Made by a program: the position numbers and the translations under genes | Origin: AP-15 sp963750195 | GTDB taxonomy: Bacteria; Pseudomonadota; Alphaproteobacteria; ATCC43930; CGMCC-115725 | Direction: 5' to 3' | Assembly: GCA_963750195.1 (NCBI GenBank) | Contig: CAVVPS010000005.1 | Coordinates: 124,001-188,000 of the forward strand | Length of the DNA stretch: 64,000 bases | In this document: piece by piece, positions 38,609 to 46,194 of the stretch | Layout: every line of letters begins with the position of its first letter | Position numbering within the stretch: position 1 is the first letter of the stretch | Notes under the pieces: model-generated | Told to the model about the DNA's origin: nothing | Databases searched by the model: none | Seen by the model: the letters and a program-made list of their open reading frames with translations, nothing else

Positions 38609-40018
38609 TCAGGCGCGCGAAACCTCGGCAGTCATGGCCGGGCGCTTATTGCGGAATTCAGTCGCCTTTTCGAAGGCGTCGGCGATGCGCAACACGGTCG
38701 GCTCCTGAAACGGCTTGCCGACGAACTGGATCGCGACCGGCAGACCGCCGGCCCCATACCCTGAGCACACCGAGATCGCCGGATAGCCGGCGACGTTGAA
38801 CGGCATCGTAAAGCTCGGCGTCTCGAACACATCCCATTTCGGCAAGGTGTCGATCCTCGGCGCCTCGGCAGGCTGGGCGGCGGTCAGCGCGACCTCGAGC
38901 CCGGCCATCGCCGCCTGCAATTCGGCGCGCAACTCGCGCCTTCGCCGCACCGCCTGGACATAGTCGACACCGGAAACCAGGGCGCCCAGCATCAGCCGGC
39001 TGCGCACGCGCTCGCCAAAATCGCCGAGCCGGGTGCGGGCCCATTCCTCATAGGCGGCCGCGCGCTCGACCATCGAGATCAGCGAGCCGCAAGCCATCCA
39101 GTCCTGCAACGGAGACAGCATGATCTCGCGCACCTCGGCCCCGAGATCGCGGAACGTGGCGATTGCATCGTCGATGCCGCGCCGGGTTCCGGCGCTGACC
39201 TGGTAATCGACCTCGTGGAAATGGTGGATGACGCCGATCTTGAGCCCCTTGATGCCGCTGCCGATCAGCGCCGAGTAGTCGGGGACGGGCCGCGAGGCGC
39301 TGGCGGGGTCGCGCGGGTCGTGGCCGGCGAGCGCCTGCAGCATCAGCGCGCAATCCTCGGCGGTCCACGCCATCGGGCCGATATGGTCGAGGCTGAAGGC
39401 GGCGGGGGCGACGCCGGCGCGGCTGACCAGCCCATAGGTCGGCTTGATCCCGGCGATGCCGCACAAGGCCGCGGGGCCGCGGATCGAGCCGCCGGTGTCG
39501 GTGCCGATGCCGCCGAGGATCAGCCCGGCCGCGACCCCGGCGCCGGTCCCGCTGCTGCTGCCGGCGGTGAAGTGGTCCGTGTCCCACGGGTTGCGCGCCG
39601 GCGGCCAAGGCAGATCAAAGCTCGGGCCGCCATCGGCGAATTCATGCGTCGTCGTCTTGCCGATCAGCACGGTGCCGGCGTCGGCGAGCTTTTCGGCGCA
39701 GGCGGCATCGGCGCCAGGGATGTTGTCGGCAAGGATCTTCGACTGGCAGGTCGTCGGAATGCCCTTGGTGTCGACGATGTCCTTGAGCCCGATCGGGATG
39801 CCGTGCAACGGCCCGGACGGGCCGCCGGCCATGATCGCCTGCTCGGCGGCGCGCGCCTCGGCCAGCGCGCGCTCTTCGGTCAGATGGATGAAGGCATGCA
39901 ACTGATTGTCGAGGCTATGCACCCGTTCGAGGCAGGCGCGGGTCAGCTCGACCGGCGACAGGCGCTTCGTCGCGATCAGCCGGGCGGCTTCGGCGATCGT
40001 CGGGATCGCGTCGCTCAT
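38609..40018 (-). CDS. Amidase (AtzF/GatA type)
   Basis: Intact 469-residue amidase-signature enzyme from ATG at 40018. Lys in HGIPIGLKDIVDTKGIPTTC, cis-Ser loop HFTAGSSSGTGAGVAAG, nucleophile in TDTGGSIRGPAALCGIAGIKPTYGLVSRAG, then AWTAEDCALMLQALAGHDPRD. It closely resembles the amidase at 26829 in several motifs (PSFDLPWPPARNPWD is identical in both), so the two are paralogues. The start overlaps the stop of the AtzG-like gene (ATGA), showing tight coupling. Confidence 0.92.
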   Translation of the reverse strand: MSDAIPTIAEAARLIATKRLSPVELTRACLERVHSLDNQLHAFIHLTEERALAEARAAEQAIMAGGPSGPLHGIPIGLKDIVDTKGIPTTCQSKILADNIPGADAACAEKLADAGTVLIGKTTTHEFADGGPSFDLPWPPARNPWDTDHFTAGSSSGTGAGVAAGLILGGIGTDTGGSIRGPAALCGIAGIKPTYGLVSRAGVAPAAFSLDHIGPMAWTAEDCALMLQALAGHDPRDPASASRPVPDYSALIGSGIKGLKIGVIHHFHEVDYQVSAGTRRGIDDAIATFRDLGAEVREIMLSPLQDWMACGSLISMVERAAAYEEWARTRLGDFGERVRSRLMLGALVSGVDYVQAVRRRRELRAELQAAMAGLEVALTAAQPAEAPRIDTLPKWDVFETPSFTMPFNVAGYPAISVCSGYGAGGLPVAIQFVGKPFQEPTVLRIADAFEKATEFRNKRPAMTAEVSRA

Positions 40019-40213
40019 GGCAGATCCTCCTCGGCAAAACCATAGGTCAACGCCGGCTCGGCCATACGCCCGCGCGGCTTGCGCACGCGCTCGAGCCATC
40101 GCCGCAATGCCGGCATAAACCCCCTTCAGCTCGGCTTTTTGCGCATCACTGAGGCTGAGCCCAGCGCGGGCCAACAAAAAGTCAAGAGCTTCGTCCGAGA
40201 TTTCTGCGGGCAT
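40015..40213 (-). CDS. AtzG-like amidase partner, frameshifted
   Basis: Small protein of about 66 residues. ATG at 40213 follows GGAGGCCCAGCCG. It reads MPAEISDEALDFLLARAGLSLSD (first 23 as MPAEISDEALDFLLARAGLS), QKAELKGVYAGIAAMA, then after removing one surplus base near 40083 ERVRKPRGRMAEP and ALTYGFAEEDLP with TGA overlapping the amidase ATG. Small AtzG-like proteins form complexes with amidases in cyanurate and related pathways; a similar domain is fused to the C-terminus of the amidase at 26829. Confidence 0.7.
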
Positions 40214-40326
40214 CGGCTGGGCCTCCAAAAAAATGGATCAGGGACGATAGCAGAGCACCCCGCTACGCGGCCACCCTGAGCCTCCGCAGGCATACTTGCA
40301 CCAGATAGGCGGGAAGGCCCTGACGC

Positions 40327-40719
40327 CTAGGCTTTTACCCCGCTCGGAAGCTGGCCGCCGCGGCCGTGTGGCAAAGTGTGCAGCTTCAGTTCGACCGGGT
40401 TGCCCAGCCAGATCGCGTAGCTACTGTGGTCCTCGACCGCGTCTGTCGTCAGCGGGTGGACCAGCACGTCGAGTCCCTCGCGGTTCAGCATCAGATAAGG
40501 GACGACGCGCTCAAACTCTTCGGGCCTGAAAATGACCAGGGCATTGCTGATTGGGTGCGGTCCGCGCGGCGTATCGCGAAACTCTTCGATCTCGACCTTG
40601 AACTTCTCGCCGATCGCAGCGCAGACCCGCTCGGCAACGGGGCGCGTTTTTGCCTGGTCGTAATAGATGTGGGCGTGATAGCCCAAATTCGCGACGGATT
40701 GCGCGGTCTTCTCGGTCAT
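40327..40719 (-). CDS. DOPA 4,5-dioxygenase family protein
   Basis: 130 residues with the family pattern NLGYHAHIYYDQAKTRPVAERVCAAI, FRDTPRGPHPISNALVIFRPEEF, GLDVLVHPLTTDAVEDHSSYAIWLG, the conserved His residues of YHAHIYYD and GPHP being the expected metal ligands. In fungi and plants such enzymes open DOPA; bacterial members are less characterised, so the substrate is uncertain. Start at 40719. Confidence 0.88.
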   Translation of the reverse strand: MTEKTAQSVANLGYHAHIYYDQAKTRPVAERVCAAIGEKFKVEIEEFRDTPRGPHPISNALVIFRPEEFERVVPYLMLNREGLDVLVHPLTTDAVEDHSSYAIWLGNPVELKLHTLPHGRGGQLPSGVKA

Positions 40720-41012
40720 CGGGCTCCCTCTCTGCAGGTCTGCAACGGCGCGCGTCAGTTTTGCACAGCGATAACCCCAAGTCGATCACGCTGACGAAGG
40801 AAGTAACCCAGCTTGCAACCCTTTCGGGCCACTCCTCCCCCGCGGAGGGAACGGCTCCTCCTGCTCCGAAGCGGTCCTGTGCCATCCGTCCACTGCCCAG
40901 ACTGCCGCAGTCACGGAGCACATGCACACCAATCAGCCTTTCGGAAAACCCGCTCCTCGGACGTTTAATCTCGGTACATAGAGACTATTCGAATCCTACG
41001 GGAGGACTGTCG
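40720..41012. other. Non-coding stretch upstream of the low-GC operon's far end
   Basis: About 290 bp. Only short open frames without resemblance to known proteins. The composition falls towards the 3' side as the low-GC island begins near 41090. Confidence 0.35.
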
Positions 41013-41183
41013 ATGGAAAAGAGCCGGCTTGTCGTCGGAAACACTGGTTCGCCAGCAGCACGAGAAAGGGTGGAGGACGGGCCTCCGCGACGCTCACTTC
41101 GGCTCGATATGATACGCACAAACCTCAGACGGCGGGGTCGTAAGACACTGATTGCAAGAATCAGCAGGCCCGGCCCCAGCTGA
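41013..41183 (+). CDS. Short ORF with strong ribosome site, perhaps a truncated gene
   Basis: ATG at 41013 is preceded by GGGAGGA seven bases upstream. It encodes 56 residues beginning MEKSRLVVGNTGSPAARERV. The last 90 bases overlap the convergent small gene at 41094, and the codons there look like antisense. I suspect the 5' end of a former gene cut by the low-GC insertion at about 41090. No family was recognised. Confidence 0.3.
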   Translation: MEKSRLVVGNTGSPAARERVEDGPPRRSLRLDMIRTNLRRRGRKTLIARISRPGPS

Positions 41184-41402
41184 GCAAACGCCTCTCACTG
41201 TCGTCGCTGGGGAAGTAACCAGTTTGGAGTTGCTACCAATCAAGAGGTCCTGATTGGGCTGACAAATGTACAGCCTTTGGCAAAAGACATTTATCTGCGC
41301 AAACTCCTCCTGTTTCACCCAGGTACCACTATCTGCCAAACACACTGTGCAAGTCACAAACATGAACGACGTGATGCAGCAAAGGGCACGGCTAAAGCTC
41401 AT
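41094..41402 (-). CDS. Small secreted Cys-rich protein of low-GC operon (third gene)
   Basis: 102 residues. The N-terminal MSFSRALCCITSFMFVTCTVC is a signal peptide ending near CLADSG. The mature part has about eight cysteines (INVFCQRLYICQPNQ, RGVCSAG, DSCNQCL, EVCAYH), suggesting a disulfide-bonded periplasmic or exported protein. No family recognised. It is 16 bp downstream of the 321-residue gene on the same strand and shares its lower GC content. Confidence 0.6.
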   Translation of the reverse strand: MSFSRALCCITSFMFVTCTVCLADSGTWVKQEEFAQINVFCQRLYICQPNQDLLIGSNSKLVTSPATTVRGVCSAGAGPADSCNQCLTTPPSEVCAYHIEPK

Positions 41403-41418
41403 CGCTCGAAAATCACAG

Positions 41419-42384
41419 CTAGGGAATCTGCAGTGATGGTAACGCCATACAGTTCAGCACGATCTTCAAGTGACCATCTTCCATGTATGGATTGATTCCA
41501 GCTACAAATTGTCCTGGGTCGCAGTCCTTGTAGTTTGATGTGCCGCTGCCTCCTCTTACCTGCATAAAATCAAATCCAACCTGCCGACCTGGCTGTAAAT
41601 TGTATTGCCGAGAAAGCACTTCATTCGCTCGGTTCCTAAAGGCAGTAATGTCGGCTGCGATAATCGCTTCCAAGTCTGTTCCGGCAACAGCATCGGTTGC
41701 CACTGGTTGTAGCTTGTCAACCACCATAGCACCATCCTTGGCAAGAACTTCGACGATGCTCGCCCTCGACGCCTGCGAGAGGTCGTCTTGAGAAACGGCA
41801 TACAGCTTCATGCTCGTGGGTATCCAGCTCTGTCCATCCTGCTGCCATTTAATCCCATTATCGTCTACTCCCTGAAACTTCTTATCGACACCGCCGCAGT
41901 ACGGATTGGGGTTCGCTCCATCCCCCTTTTTATCCGAACAACCGATAGTAGCCTTTTCCGAAAAATTGATGTCCAGCTTTGACGAACTTTCAACGACCTG
42001 CTTCATTTCCTCATTGGTTAATGTTCTAAACTCAGCACCTGTTACGAGAGACCACGTCTTGTCGTCGTTACGCTTGATTTGAACGTCGACGGGGATGGCA
42101 TTCGCAAGCACGAATTTAACTAACTCGTCTTGTATTTTAGTCGGCGTGATATTCTGATCTGGAAACTCCACCCATTTCTTTATCGACACCGTCTGGGCAA
42201 AGCTCATTGCAGCATCTGAAATCAGATTGGCGGATACCGTTCGTGCTCTAGTGTCCGCTTTTCGCAGTTCACTTTCGCTTGCTCCGTAGTTGGCACCGAA
42301 GTGACCGCCAATGTTAACTCCGGCGCCTTTGCTCTCAGATCGCGAAACGACGACCTGTTCTCCTGTCGCAGTCTCGTCCCTCAT
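41419..42384 (-). CDS. Unrecognised protein of low-GC operon (second gene)
   Basis: 321 residues, intact, ATG at 42384 overlapping the TGA of the first gene (ATGA). No signal peptide. The N-terminal part is polar with a Gly-rich run (GAGVNIGGHFGANYG) followed by a likely helical, amphipathic stretch (SELRKADTRARTVSANLISDAAMSFAQTV). The middle has mixed strands (AIPVDVQIKRNDDKTWSLVTGAEFR). The C-terminal part (NYKDCDPGQFVAGINPYMEDGHLKIVLNC) contains a C-x-x-G-x-x-x-x-G-I...C pattern of the kind seen in several extracellular binding modules. Function unknown; the absence of a signal peptide next to two secreted neighbours is odd unless the true start is upstream. Confidence 0.6.
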   Translation of the reverse strand: MRDETATGEQVVVSRSESKGAGVNIGGHFGANYGASESELRKADTRARTVSANLISDAAMSFAQTVSIKKWVEFPDQNITPTKIQDELVKFVLANAIPVDVQIKRNDDKTWSLVTGAEFRTLTNEEMKQVVESSSKLDINFSEKATIGCSDKKGDGANPNPYCGGVDKKFQGVDDNGIKWQQDGQSWIPTSMKLYAVSQDDLSQASRASIVEVLAKDGAMVVDKLQPVATDAVAGTDLEAIIAADITAFRNRANEVLSRQYNLQPGRQVGFDFMQVRGGSGTSNYKDCDPGQFVAGINPYMEDGHLKIVLNCMALPSLQIP

Positions 42385-43140
42385 CAGGATTCCATCTGTC
42401 TCGATTGTGCAAAGTTCGAATATTCTACTGAGAACGCATTTGTCTGTGTATCCTTTGTGGGAGCGTAAAAGTTTCCGGCAATGTCTTTATTTTCTAGGAT
42501 GAAGCGAAGCTCTTCGCAGGTTCCATACAGATGTGCCAAATACGGTGGTGGCTCTGTCACAAGGAGGGCCCGGACCTCACCGCCGTTTCTCGCGTCTGCC
42601 GGGTATTCTGCAATTGTGCAAATCGGAAATTTCCTGGTCCGCTCATTGAGTTGAGCTTGTCCACCAGTCGTCACAGTTAGCCAAGCATAAGGGAAATAAA
42701 AAATATCGTCCTTCGTAATATCTCTCTCTTTCGCAAGTCGCTGCAATCGACGCGATCTCCTGACGGAGTGTATCCCTGCCGAACTCTAACTGCATCTTAA
42801 TTTCAATAATCGTGGTCGGTGCTTTGTCAGCAGTACAGCTTCCCTTCAGTCCTTTGCGGAAGGCTTCCCAGTCCGGCAACAACATCGGTTTAATGTAGTA
42901 GGCGTGGCTTACCGGATCGACAAAGAAAGCTACCGAGCGTCCTTTTAGACTTGGCGGACTTATTGCTCTTAACGCATTGGCTGGCAACACGTTTACCAGC
43001 TGCTGATACTTGTTCGGTGGTTTAGCGGTCTTCTCCTGGCCAGATGCGGTCCCCACCGTGATCACGCTCGAACCAAGAACTTGCACTGCAATTAGCGCCG
43101 CTCGCATCGGGCGAAGCCAAATCATAGTTTTCTGGCTCAA
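42384..43140 (-). CDS. Secreted protein of low-GC operon (first gene), frameshifted
   Basis: About 252 residues after joining two frames near 42745. ATG at 43140; N-terminal MRAALIAVQVLGSSVITVGT after a short polar lead is a signal peptide. Mature part: NKYQQLVNVLPANALRAISPPSLKGRSVAFFVDPVSHAYYIKPMLLPDWEAFRKGLKGSC, TTIIEIKMQLEFGRDTLRQEIAS, then DDIFYFPYAWLTVTTGGQAQLNERTRKFPICTIAEYP. No known domain was recognised. The stop overlaps the next start. The codon use (many T/A third positions) differs from the chromosome, a sign of transfer. Confidence 0.6.
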
Positions 43141-43792
43141 AATACCCTCCCTAATACAACAGCTAAGTTGATCGCACGGCGAAATAGCAATGACAAGGCT
43201 CGCTTGTTTTCTTGGGCCGAGAACAGAGAACCCAGTCCGTTTGTAGCGGGAGGCGAGCGCTTCCGCGCCTTCGTGTCTCCGACGGGATCAGTCACCTAAG
43301 TCCGACGCTCCGCATGTGCAATTCCTGCTTAGGCCACGTGTTCACTCTTCAAGAGATGCCGGATCGGGTGAATTCGGGACCGTCCGAAAGCTTTCCCGGT
43401 GCGAACGACACTCCGACCCAAAATGGCAAGGGCCGCTTTCGGTAAGGGTTTCGGATGCCGGCCGGGCGTGAGCGATCGAGCCGGGTAAGGGGGCCGGCGT
43501 CCGAAAGCCTCCGAAGAAGGAACCCGCGGGAAGGCGGTGAAAGTTGGCCGTCTATGGGGATTTGGCGCCGGCAGCGGCTGTGGCCGGGGGATGGTTTTGC
43601 GAAGCTCGCCGTGAGCTGAGCGGCAGCTGATGATGGCGGACTGGCCGCTGCTGCTGCCCACGTGGCCGATTGAGGCCTGGTTGGTGATGCGTGCCGGCGT
43701 TCGCAGGCGCGAGGGTGAAATGGGCGGGACGCCGGGAACGGAATGTTCCGGCGAACGGATGCTGCCAGCAGACGAGAAGGACAGTCATCGGA
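43141..43792. other. Region without a gene at the 3' side of the IS91-type element
   Basis: About 650 bp. It contains GC-rich inverted repeats, notably a hairpin at 43730-43753 (arms CGCCGGGAAC and GTTCCGGCG, one bulge, loop GGAAT) just beyond the transposase stop. In IS91-like rolling-circle elements the origin end (oriIS) lies downstream of the transposase, so this stretch may be element DNA; I could not fix the boundary. Confidence 0.4.
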
Positions 43793-44998
43793 TCACGTCC
43801 TGATCCCGGCGGCGGCGGGCGGGCCGCGCGGTGCGGCGCCGCGCGCAAAGACCTCGACAATGATCATGCGGCCGCCGCAGCACGGGCATGGCGGGCGATG
43901 ATCGGGCGTGGCGTCGTGATCGGCTGTGTCGTGCGCTGCCGGCGGATCGACCTGCGGCATCGGGGCGGCGATCAGCTCCCTGGCGCGCGCGATGTTGGCT
44001 TTGCAGCTGGCGCTCGCCAGCAGCCCGTAGTGGCGGATGCGATGAAACCCCTTTGGCAGAACGTGGAGCAGGAAGCGCCTGATGAACTCGTCGGCGCCGA
44101 GCGTCATTGTGCGATACCGCGCCTGCCCGTTGCGGCGGTAATCCTTGTAGCGGAAGGTCACGCCGCGCTCGTCGAGCGCAATGAGCCGGCTGTTCGCGAT
44201 GGCGACGCGGTGGGTGTAGCGGGCGAGATAGGCGAGCACCGCTTCCGGCCCGGCGAAGGGCGGCTTGGCGTAGACAAACCAGTTCTTCTGCTTCAGCGGC
44301 GCGAGATGCGCGGCGAAGGCCTCGCGACGACAGAGACCGGCGATCTCGCCAAAGAACGCCAGCCGGCCCGCTGCGTGGGCGTCGGCGAGCGCCGCCAGGA
44401 AGAGCCGCCGGAACAGGCGGGAGAGCACCCGCACCGGCAGCAGAAAGCCGGGCTTGCAGCGCACCCAGCGCGTCCCGTCGAGCGATATGCCGCCGCCCGG
44501 CACGATCATGTGGACATGCGGGTGGTGGGTCATCGCCGAGCCCCAGCTGTGGAGCACGGCGGTGGCGCCGATGCGCGCGCCGAGGTGCTTGGGATCGGCG
44601 GCGATCGTCAGCAGCGTCTCGGCGGCCGTGCGGAACAGCAGGTCGTAGACGACCGCCTTGTTCTGGTAGGCGATCGGGGCGATCTCGGCCGGCAGCGTGA
44701 AGACGACGTGGAAATAGCCGACCGGCAGCAGATCGGCCTCGCGCGCCGCGAGCCAATCCTGCGCCGCCGCGCCCTGACACTTGGGGCAATGGCGATTGCG
44801 GCACGAGTTGTAGGCGATGCGGCTGTGGCCGCAATCTTCGCAGCGCTCGACATGCCCGCCGAGCGCGGCCGAGCGGCACTGCTCGATCGCCGCCATGACC
44901 TGGAGCTGGGCCAGGCTCACATGTCCGGCATTGGCCCGGCGCCAGTCGGCCCCATGGCGATGAAAGACGTCTGCGACCTCCAGCCTCGGGCGGCGCAC
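43793..44998 (-). CDS. IS91-family (HUH/Y2-type) transposase
   Basis: 401 residues, intact. The N-terminal zinc finger CEDCGHSRIAYNSCRNRHCPKC, a WLAAREADLLPVGYFHVVFTLP block, the HUH-like motif THHPHVHMIVPGGGISLDG, and the tyrosine motif AVLAYLARYTHRVAIANSRL with RYKDYRRNG are characteristic. It drives rolling-circle transposition. The C-terminal tail has a Cys pair CPCCGG. The start at 44998 is ten bases from the recombinase stop. Confidence 0.92.
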   Translation of the reverse strand: MRRPRLEVADVFHRHGADWRRANAGHVSLAQLQVMAAIEQCRSAALGGHVERCEDCGHSRIAYNSCRNRHCPKCQGAAAQDWLAAREADLLPVGYFHVVFTLPAEIAPIAYQNKAVVYDLLFRTAAETLLTIAADPKHLGARIGATAVLHSWGSAMTHHPHVHMIVPGGGISLDGTRWVRCKPGFLLPVRVLSRLFRRLFLAALADAHAAGRLAFFGEIAGLCRREAFAAHLAPLKQKNWFVYAKPPFAGPEAVLAYLARYTHRVAIANSRLIALDERGVTFRYKDYRRNGQARYRTMTLGADEFIRRFLLHVLPKGFHRIRHYGLLASASCKANIARARELIAAPMPQVDPPAAHDTADHDATPDHRPPCPCCGGRMIIVEVFARGAAPRGPPAAAGIRT

Positions 44999-45007
44999 GG
45001 CCGCCGG

Positions 45008-45916
45008 CTAGGCCTCGGGTCGCGGCCTCTCGTCGATCAATGGTGCGAGCCGGTCGAGCGGGCTGGTGACGGCCCGGATCGTGGTATTGGCAACGCGGGT
45101 GTAAAGCGCCGTGGTGTCGAGCTTGGCGTGGCCGAGGAGCGTCTGGATCACGCGAATATCGACGCCTTGCTCGAGCAGGTGGGTGGCAAAGCTGTGCCGC
45201 AGCGTGTGCGGCGACACACGCTTGTTGATCCCTGCCGCCTGGGCGGCGGCGCGGACAACGCGGCAGAGCTGGCGGGCCGACAGCGGCTCGACCGGGTTGC
45301 GGCCGGGAAACAGCCAGCCTCCCGGCAGCAGCAGGCTGCGCCGTCGCCCTTCGCGCCACCAGGCACGCAACAGTTCGAGCAGCTGCGGCGACAGCATCGC
45401 GTGGCGGTCCTTGCCTCCCTTGCCGCGCTCGACGCGCAGCAGCATGCGCTCGGAATCGATGTCGCCGACCTTCAACGCGACGACTTCCGAGACGCGCAGC
45501 CCGGCGCCGTAGGCAGTGGCGAACGCCGCCTTGTACTTCGGCGCCGATGCCGCCTGCAGCAGCAGCGTCACCTCCTCGACGCTGAGCACCACCGGGATGC
45601 GTCGCGGCTGCGGCACGACGGTGAGCCGCCGCGCCAGATCCGGCCGGTCGAGCGTCACCGTGAAGAAAAAGCGCAGGGCCGAGACCGCGCTGTTGATGCT
45701 CGGCGGCTGCATGCCGCTCTGCGTTTGGTGCAGTTGGTAGAGACGCAGATCCTCCGCTGTCGCCGTGTCGGGCGACCGGCCAATAAAGGCCGCGAATGCT
45801 CGGACGTTTCGCACATAGTCGCGGCGCGTGTCCTCCTTGAAGCCGCGCACGGTCATGTCTTCGATCATGCGCGCCCGCAGTGGGCTGATGGGCAGAGGTG
45901 AAGTATCGGAGGTCAT
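45008..45916 (-). CDS. Tyrosine recombinase/integrase
   Basis: 302 residues from ATG at 45916. The N-terminal SAM-like core-binding domain includes MTVRGFKEDTRRDYVRNVRAFAAFIGRSP. The catalytic domain has Arg in AAYGAGLRVSEVVALKVGDID, Lys in GKGGKDRHAML, His-x-x-Arg in VSPHTLRHSFATHLLEQG, His in TLLGHAKLDTTALY and the nucleophile Tyr in ALYTRV. All six catalytic residues are present. It is probably part of the IS91-type element. Confidence 0.92.
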   Translation of the reverse strand: MTSDTSPLPISPLRARMIEDMTVRGFKEDTRRDYVRNVRAFAAFIGRSPDTATAEDLRLYQLHQTQSGMQPPSINSAVSALRFFFTVTLDRPDLARRLTVVPQPRRIPVVLSVEEVTLLLQAASAPKYKAAFATAYGAGLRVSEVVALKVGDIDSERMLLRVERGKGGKDRHAMLSPQLLELLRAWWREGRRRSLLLPGGWLFPGRNPVEPLSARQLCRVVRAAAQAAGINKRVSPHTLRHSFATHLLEQGVDIRVIQTLLGHAKLDTTALYTRVANTTIRAVTSPLDRLAPLIDERPRPEA

Positions 45917-46194
45917 CGGGCTCTCCCGAGCTGAAGGTTGCTGGCCCTTCAATGCTCCGGGATCGGATGCCCCGATCGTCACGCCCTTCCGGTCACCACG
46001 CGTCAAAAACGCGCCGCCGATCACGCCTACCCCTCCCGCGAAAGCGGGTTCGTTCTGCGGCGCGAAGGCGTCGTCGAGGCCGTCGCCCACGGTGTTCGGC
46101 TCTCCACCCCTTGCGGAAATTCAAACCGAGCCACCACCGATCGAAGCCGCCGAAATCCGACCAGCAGTACCGAGCCGGTCGGATCGGCCAACGG
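45917..46194. repeat. Intergenic region with a short REP-like palindrome
   Basis: About 280 bp between the recombinase and the GMC oxidoreductase. It holds CCCGC-GAAA-GCGGG at 46035-46048, related to the hairpins at 30862-30931. No gene seen. Confidence 0.5.

Larger units (their letters stand above)
43793..45916 (-). mobile_element. IS91-type element with accessory tyrosine recombinase
   Basis: Two genes read leftward ten bases apart: a tyrosine recombinase (45008-45916) and an IS91-family Y2/HUH transposase (43793-44998). This pair is a known IS91-related arrangement in alphaproteobacteria. The limits of the element are not determined; no terminal inverted repeats are expected for rolling-circle elements. 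The coordinates cover only the genes. Confidence 0.75.

Noticed and set aside
43691..45901. 736-codon plus-strand open frame
   Set aside because: Exact antisense of the IS91 transposase and tyrosine recombinase, both of which have complete catalytic motifs.
45008..45916. Prophage integrase
   Set aside because: No phage structural genes or tRNA attachment site nearby; the adjacent IS91 transposase gives a better context.
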